Assembly (NCBI GenBank): GCA_964620325.1
Contig: CAZUIM010000004.1
Coordinates: forward strand, 1 to 64,000
DNA from: CAZMYM01 sp964620325
GTDB taxonomy: Bacteria; Bipolaricaulota; Bipolaricaulia; UBA7950; UBA9294
Length of the DNA stretch: 64,000 bases
Direction: 5' to 3'
Below the pieces are notes generated by a model. That model had not been told where the DNA came from and did not search any database. It saw only the letters and a program-made list of their open reading frames with translations. The position numbers and the translations under genes are program-made. This document shows positions 59,595 to 64,000 of this stretch, in pieces; position 1 is the stretch's first letter, and each line of letters starts with the position of its first letter.

Positions 59595-60556
59595 TCGAGG
59601 TTGTCGATCGTCAGTCGAATCTGATCGTAGCTCCTTCCGCCGGAGCCGTCGTAGAGTGTGAGACTGATCGTCACCGACTCCCCGTGAGGTCGATCGGTCA
59701 TCGGAGCGCGATAGGTCGGAGACAGCGTGTCCGCCCCTTCGAGCGTCCCCTTGCTCGCAGCCCAGACGTAACAACCCGAAGCGCAGGCCGGATTGCTGAT
59801 CGTTCCTCGAAGTGCGAACGAGGATCCTTCGTCGATTTGCGACGGGTATTGGCGAACGATGCGGGGTTTCGGGCGGTCGGCCGGACGTCCCGGACCCGGA
59901 TCGAACGGCGACGCGGTCCAGATGAACGCGCAGTCTCCTTCGATGCAGGGACAGGGACCGATAACCGAGCCGCACGAGTCGACCGGCGGAACCTCGGTGA
60001 TGCACGGGCTCGCACACGGAACCTCCGGCTGCGGGCACGTTTCATCGATCCCTCGGGCGCACGGGTCGACCGGGGGACAGACGGGCCGCGGCGGGCAAGG
60101 ATCAGGAGGGCAGGCGAGCGGATTGCGCACCGTCAGCACGAAAGCATCGCTCGCGGTCCGGCCCCGCCCGTCGGTCACCGTCAGCCGGAGGAGCACGCAG
60201 TCTTCGCAGCCGCAGACCGACGGAGCGGTGTACACGGGATCCTTTGCGTACGGGTCGCTGAAAACACCGAGCCCGCCCTGCGCCGTCCAGTGGTAGCTGA
60301 CGGCGCCACCGGCCGCACCCGAGACACGTCCGGCAAGCTGAACCGTCTCCCGCTCCTCGACCGTCGTGTCCACTCCGGCATCGACCGTGAAGGCACCTCC
60401 GGTCTCGGACGACGAAGCGCTGAGTGTGGGAGTCGAAGCCTGCGAAGACGAATCGGCCGCCGCTTGCTCCGAACCTCCGCCGGCAAAGAGAAGGAGCCCG
60501 AGGACGAGCGCCAATCCAACCCCGAGCAGGACGAGAAACGTGGAGTTCTGATTCAT
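59570..60556 (-). CDS. Cys/Pro-rich exported protein with PKD-like domains
   Basis: A 328-residue protein with an N-terminal hydrophobic segment (STFLVLLGVGLALVLGLLLFAGGG) that is probably an uncleaved anchor. Two Ig/PKD-like beta domains are present (about 55-140: VQLAGRVSGAAGGAVSYHWTAQGGLGVFS, RLTVTDGRGRTASDAFVLTV; about 235-328: SFALRGTISNPACASGCYVWAASKG, VTISLTLYDGSGGRSYDQIRLTIDN). They are joined by a ~70-residue stretch rich in Cys and Pro in pairs (CPPDPCPPRP, CPQPEVPC, PCPCIEGDC). ATG 60556 has GGGAGGT upstream. Probably a cell-surface protein stabilised by disulfides. Confidence 0.75.
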   Translation of the reverse strand: MNQNSTFLVLLGVGLALVLGLLLFAGGGSEQAAADSSSQASTPTLSASSSETGGAFTVDAGVDTTVEERETVQLAGRVSGAAGGAVSYHWTAQGGLGVFSDPYAKDPVYTAPSVCGCEDCVLLRLTVTDGRGRTASDAFVLTVRNPLACPPDPCPPRPVCPPVDPCARGIDETCPQPEVPCASPCITEVPPVDSCGSVIGPCPCIEGDCAFIWTASPFDPGPGRPADRPKPRIVRQYPSQIDEGSSFALRGTISNPACASGCYVWAASKGTLEGADTLSPTYRAPMTDRPHGESVTISLTLYDGSGGRSYDQIRLTIDNLDYDGPAVP

Positions 60557-60850
60557 ACCAAGCACCTCCCGTCCGCCGGGCGAGACGGACACTTCGCCGA
60601 AGCGGACCGCTCATCATCCAGATTCCTGCGATCACAGCCTAGCCGGCGGCGCCCGCGCGATTCAAGCCGCACGTCTCTGCGAGGGCCGCCATTTGCACGG
60701 CGGTTCGGGGACTCTTGCGCCGGTGATGCGTTGTCTCGCCGCGTGAAAGAAAGGACGCCGCACGCTCGTCTGTGACGGAGGACGGCGGCGACCGGACGCC
60801 GTCCGATCCGGGGCTCCAGTCGATCGAACACAAAACGACCGCAGGGACAA

Positions 60851-61330
60851 CTACGTATGCTTGTCAGCCACCGATGAAGCCGCGTAGGCGTGCGGCTTGA
60901 TCCGCACGGACAGGCCGTTGGCGATGATCATCCCAACCACTTCATCGATCATCTCCTTCGTCCTTCCGTTCTCCCCGATGTCGACGTGGATCTCGAGGTT
61001 GAACTGGAGGCGAGACAGGGCGGCCAACCGCTCGATCAGATGCTGCGCCAGCTCAAATGAGAGCCACGCCTCACGCCAGATCTGTTGCCGGAGCGAATGC
61101 GGCTTCTTTTCCCCTCGCCGGGTCCAGTAGTACCGGCCTCCGCGCCCGACTCGATGCAACACGATGGCGCTCACAATCTCGAGTCGGTCGAGGGACGTCG
61201 AGGAGTCGGTTCCGATGAGCAGTTCGAACCGGTCCCGCGAACTTCCCGTCATCTCACCAACGATGCTCTCGACGACCTCGTCGAAGGTCATCCGCCCAAG
61301 ATTCGGGTTGAAGAACGGTTGCGAGAGCAT
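60851..61330 (-). CDS. DUF458/YkuK RNase H-like protein
   Basis: A 159-residue protein of the YkuK family. SQPFFNPNLGRMTFDEVVESI, LLIGTDSST, IVLHRVGRGGRYYWTR and EIHVDIGENGRTKEMIDEVVGMI are typical, and the fold is RNase H-like with acidic residues in GTDS and HVDIGENG. Function is unknown. ATG 61330 is preceded by AGGA and lies 31 bases after the kinase gene on the same strand, so it may be the last gene of the regulator/kinase operon. Confidence 0.88.
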   Translation of the reverse strand: MLSQPFFNPNLGRMTFDEVVESIVGEMTGSSRDRFELLIGTDSSTSLDRLEIVSAIVLHRVGRGGRYYWTRRGEKKPHSLRQQIWREAWLSFELAQHLIERLAALSRLQFNLEIHVDIGENGRTKEMIDEVVGMIIANGLSVRIKPHAYAASSVADKHT

Positions 61331-61361
61331 GCCCGATCCTAGCGGGTTAGGCCGCATCGAT

Positions 61362-62735
61362 TCAAGCCAGCGGCAACCAGACGGAAAAGCGTGCGCCACC
61401 GGATGGATCGTTGTCGGCGCGGATCGTCCCCCCGTGTGCCTCGACCCACTGCTTGACGATCGCCAGACCAAGACCGGTCCCACCCCCCCGATTCCGCGCC
61501 GGATCCCCACGGTAGAACCGTTCAAACAGGTGCGGCAGGTCGTCCTCGGAGATCCCGGGACCGGTATCGGCGACGACGAATTTCACCGCGTTCGGAGCCC
61601 GCTCGATCTCGATCCGAATCTCGCCGTCCGTCGGCGTCACCCGCAACGCGTTGCTCAGCAGGTTGGCGAGAACCTGGCGAAGCCGCTTCGGATCCACATT
61701 GACCAACGGGACGGACGGTGCGACGACGAACCGGAGCGTCGGCGCGTCGTCCGACGATGCGACGGCCGCCTCGGTCACTTGGCGGAACAGCCCCTCCAGG
61801 TCGACCGGCTCCTTTTCCAGTCGAAGCTCCCCCGCTTCGGCGAGCGCCAGCTCACGCAGGTCGTCGATCAGCCGTCCGAGGTGGAGCGTCTCCTCGTAGA
61901 TCGGCGCGATCGTCTCCCCGCACGGCTCGTAGACCCCGTCGAGGAGCGCTTCGAGTGTCCCTTGGATGATCGTCACCGGCGTGCGCAGCTCGTGCGCGAT
62001 GTCGGCGGTCATCATCTGGCGGAGCGACTCCGAGCGGCGCAGGTTTGCGACCATCTGGTCGAACGATTCGCCGAGTCGGCCGAACTCGTCCCGAGACCGA
62101 AGCCGGACCGACTCCGGGAGATCACCGTGGGCGATCCGCTCGGTCGCCCGCGAGAGCTTCTTCAGCGGCGACAGGATCTGGAGGATCAGAAAGACCGACA
62201 GGAGCATGGCGAGGGCGATCGCGATGCCCCCTCCGAGCATCGCCGACTGCTTTGCCGAGGTGAGGAATTCCGCTTCCCGCGGATCGAGGTTGGCCCCCGC
62301 CTCTCCGACGATGAGCGTGCCGACGCGCTCGCCGTCGACGACGATGGGTATTCCCGTCTCCATCTCCTGTTCGGTCAACGAGCGATCGATCCCGCTCGGC
62401 TCGGTCGTGAGGAAGATGTCGCCTTCCTCGTTGGCGAGCCAGAACCGTCCTTCCACGGTCAACACCTGTCCCGTGTAGATCTGATCGCCGATGGTGATTT
62501 TCACCTCGCGGTGTAGGAGGTTGTAGACCCCTTTCCAAGTCCCGAATTCCTCGTAGTACCAGGCAAGCTGCGAGCTGAGCGACAGTCCGAAGATCTCACG
62601 GTTTTTCTGCCGATACTCGTCGAACCGCCGTGTGATCGAGGTCGCCGTCAGCAGATAGACCAGCCCGACGGAGAGGAGAATGATGACGGTGAAGGAGAGC
62701 GCGAGCTTCAGCGAGAGGGGAATCTGTCGCTTCAT
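61362..62735 (-). CDS. Sensor histidine kinase (BaeS/PhoR-like)
   Basis: A 457-residue membrane kinase. Helix 1 (about 10-30) and helix 2 (about 166-188) bracket a ~135-residue periplasmic sensor (REIFGLSLSSQLAWYYEEFGTW onward). HAMP (about 188-240), HisKA with His248 in MMTADIAHELRTPVTIIQG, and the ATPase (LLSNALRVTP, VADTGPGIS, GGGTGLGLAIVKQWVEAHGG) follow. It is 3 bases downstream of its partner response regulator. The stimulus is unknown. Confidence 0.95.
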   Translation of the reverse strand: MKRQIPLSLKLALSFTVIILLSVGLVYLLTATSITRRFDEYRQKNREIFGLSLSSQLAWYYEEFGTWKGVYNLLHREVKITIGDQIYTGQVLTVEGRFWLANEEGDIFLTTEPSGIDRSLTEQEMETGIPIVVDGERVGTLIVGEAGANLDPREAEFLTSAKQSAMLGGGIAIALAMLLSVFLILQILSPLKKLSRATERIAHGDLPESVRLRSRDEFGRLGESFDQMVANLRRSESLRQMMTADIAHELRTPVTIIQGTLEALLDGVYEPCGETIAPIYEETLHLGRLIDDLRELALAEAGELRLEKEPVDLEGLFRQVTEAAVASSDDAPTLRFVVAPSVPLVNVDPKRLRQVLANLLSNALRVTPTDGEIRIEIERAPNAVKFVVADTGPGISEDDLPHLFERFYRGDPARNRGGGTGLGLAIVKQWVEAHGGTIRADNDPSGGARFSVWLPLA

Positions 62736-62738
62736 CGC

Positions 62739-63422
62739 CTAGGGTTCGCGAGCGAACCGGTAGCCGACGCCGTGAACGGTCAGGATGTAGCGCGGCGACT
62801 TCGGATCCTCCTCGATCTTCCGCCGAAGATTCTTGACGTGCGTATCGATCGTCCGCGCGAATGAATCGTAGGTGTAGCCCTGGACCTCGCGGAGGAGCTG
62901 GAGTCTCGTGAAGACCTGGCCGGGATGCCGAGCGAGGTAGGCGAGCAGATCGAATTCGGTCGGTGTGAGCTCGACGCCGCGACCGCCGACGGTCAACTCG
63001 CGCGTCTTCAGGTCGATCTCGACGTCTCCGACGACGATTCGCTCGACCTCCCCGCGATCGCCCTCGTATCGCCGGAGGACGGCCCGAATCCGTGCGACGA
63101 GTTCACGCGGACTGAACGGCTTGACGACGTAGTCGTCCGCCCCGAGCTCGAGCCCGACGACGCGGTCGGCCTCCGCCGCCTTCGCCGTCAGCATGATGAT
63201 CGGAACTGAGGACTTGCTCCGGATCGCCCGGGTCACCTCGATTCCGCTCTTCTTCGGAAGCATCAGGTCGAGGACGATCAGGTCGGGCCCCTTCTCGTCG
63301 AACGCTTGAAGGGCGGCGTCACCATCGAACGCCGTGTAGGTCTTGAACCCCTCCCGATCGAGGTAGGCCTTGACCGTTCGAACGATCATCTCCTCGTCGT
63401 CGACAACCAGGATTCTCTTCAT
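62739..63422 (-). CDS. OmpR-family response regulator
   Basis: A 227-residue regulator. The receiver domain has DDEE (8-11), phospho-Asp52 in IVLDLMLPKKSG and Lys in YVVKPFSPREL. The winged-helix DNA-binding domain (about 130-227) includes LTPTEFDLLAYLARHPGQVFTRLQLL and SFARTIDTHVKNLRRKIEEDP. ATG 63422 lies only nine bases after a perfect TATAAT, so the message may be leaderless. The kinase gene follows after 3 bases. Confidence 0.96.
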   Translation of the reverse strand: MKRILVVDDEEMIVRTVKAYLDREGFKTYTAFDGDAALQAFDEKGPDLIVLDLMLPKKSGIEVTRAIRSKSSVPIIMLTAKAAEADRVVGLELGADDYVVKPFSPRELVARIRAVLRRYEGDRGEVERIVVGDVEIDLKTRELTVGGRGVELTPTEFDLLAYLARHPGQVFTRLQLLREVQGYTYDSFARTIDTHVKNLRRKIEEDPKSPRYILTVHGVGYRFAREP

Positions 63423-63431
63423 CGCCCACCC

Positions 63432-63437
63432 ATTATA
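63432..63437 (-). promoter_or_regulatory. -10 box of the OmpR/kinase operon
   Basis: TATAAT on the minus strand, nine bases before the regulator ATG. No convincing -35 at 16-18 bp (TTGAAT is only 14 bases away), so an activator-dependent promoter is possible. Confidence 0.55.
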
Positions 63438-63651
63438 CCGAAGGGAAGGCAATTCAATAATCGTGTTACCCACCGTTCGATCGACTGATTCCACCATAGG
63501 ATTCGCCACAAGTAAGTCTGCACGTCCGTGTGAACACGAATCGTTGGTTCGGTGTGGATCTTGTGTGCAGTCGGATTGTGCCTCCGAAGGGTTCCCACTA
63601 CCATGGCACGAAACAGCGCGCGCCAGTACGTGAAGGAGGACCGACCGGCAG

Positions 63652-64000
63652 ATGAAGCGAATCCAAGTCGTCTCGACCGAGAAGCACTCGGGGAAGAGCC
63701 TGCTCTGTCTGTCCCTCGGGCGCGCGCTGCTCGAACAGGGTTCGCGCGTCGCGTACATGAAACCGATCAGCTTCGAGGTTTCCTACGAAACCGGCGAGCC
63801 GATCGACCGCGACGCGAACGCCATTCGCTCGCTCCTCTCCCTCGACGACGACGTGCACGACATCGCTCCGGTCCCACTCGAAGGTCCTCTGTTGCGAGAG
63901 GCGATCGAGTCCGGCGACCGCGGCTTCAGAGAACGAATCTCGACGGCCTTTGCTCGCATCACGAACGGGCGCGATGTCGCGATCATCGAAGGCCGCAACC
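63652..64000 (+). CDS. BioD/Pta-like P-loop protein (N-terminal part, runs off window)
   Basis: At least 116 residues, cut by the window end. MKRIQVVSTEKHSGKSLLCL has the P-loop form TxxHSGKS used by the dethiobiotin-synthetase-like/AAA_26 group, followed by GRALLEQGSRVAYMKPIS, where the MKP lysine is typical. This combination is known in phosphotransacetylase-associated DRTGG proteins and cobyrinate/dethiobiotin synthetases. The later domains needed to decide are outside the window. AAGGAGGA lies about 12 bases upstream of the ATG. Confidence 0.72.
   Translation, partial: MKRIQVVSTEKHSGKSLLCLSLGRALLEQGSRVAYMKPISFEVSYETGEPIDRDANAIRSLLSLDDDVHDIAPVPLEGPLLREAIESGDRGFRERISTAFARITNGRDVAIIEGRN

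Noticed and set aside
58253..60775. 840-residue plus-strand ORF opposite prfB and the Cys/Pro-rich protein
   Set aside because: It is a long Arg-rich antisense shadow caused by the high GC content; both minus-strand genes have recognisable domains and ribosome sites.

Overview
The window is a GC-rich, gene-dense bacterial chromosome segment of 64 kb with one 100-base assembly gap (10930-11029). An outer membrane is implied: a LptC/LptB pair, Lgt plus Lnt for lipoprotein maturation, Sec components (SecA, SecG), MraY and many signal-peptide proteins. The mixture of Thermotoga-like housekeeping genes (short S-adenosylhomocysteinase, single-cluster ferredoxin), PKD-domain surface proteins and a TatT-like lipoprotein suggests a deep-branching, probably uncultured anaerobe. 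A Bipolaricaulota/Acetothermia-type lineage is my guess from memory and is not proven by the sequence.

Layout. 0-11 kb: TatT-like secreted protein, ferredoxin, patatin phospholipase, DMT exporter, ahcY, a double-PDZ S41 protease, gpsA, a flavin reductase and an O-antigen-ligase/TPR protein. 10.7-13.7 kb: a 109-bp tandem repeat interrupted by the gap, then secA. 13.7-16.8 kb (minus): a TrpXYZ-like ABC importer behind an aromatic-rich leader peptide and an intrinsic terminator. 16.8-21.5 kb: hrcA-grpE-dnaK-dnaJ with a CIRCE operator. 21.5-28.4 kb: rdgB, secG, pyrG-lptC-lptB, lgt and lnt. 28.4-34 kb: a TolB/PKD lipoprotein, then a divergent ECF sigma cassette feeding a large DUF4384/PEGA/PKD surface protein. 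34-36.6 kb: a REase-like protein, mraY and tRNA-Leu(CAG). 36.7-41.1 kb: a Crp/Fnr regulator, a PAS histidine kinase with its single-domain response regulator, a heavily folded non-coding segment and a membrane-anchored orphan. 41.3-46.3 kb: a BMP-type nucleoside ABC importer. 46.3-50.8 kb: a phosphonate-type ABC importer whose two permeases both carry RDD domains. 51-55.4 kb: pyrimidine-nucleoside phosphorylase, cytidine deaminase, a barrel-like protein and an acyl-CoA synthetase. 55.5-59.2 kb: an orphan gene, yigZ, ruvA, ruvX, a ribbon-helix-helix protein and prfB with a programmed frameshift. 59.4-64 kb: a Cys/Pro-rich envelope protein, a DUF458 protein, an OmpR/kinase pair and the start of a BioD/Pta-like P-loop gene.

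Functional links. The BMP importer, the phosphorylase and cytidine deaminase make a nucleoside salvage route. The Trp-type importer appears to sense aromatic charging through its own leader peptide. Two ABC operons place a strong hairpin between the binding-protein gene and the rest, which would give excess binding protein. The most unusual items are the aromatic leader/attenuator, Lgt with a ~195-residue insertion, Lnt lacking its catalytic lysine, the paired RDD-PhnE fusions, a PDZ domain nested inside an S41 protease, and a ~390-nt structured non-coding segment at 39.9-40.3 kb.
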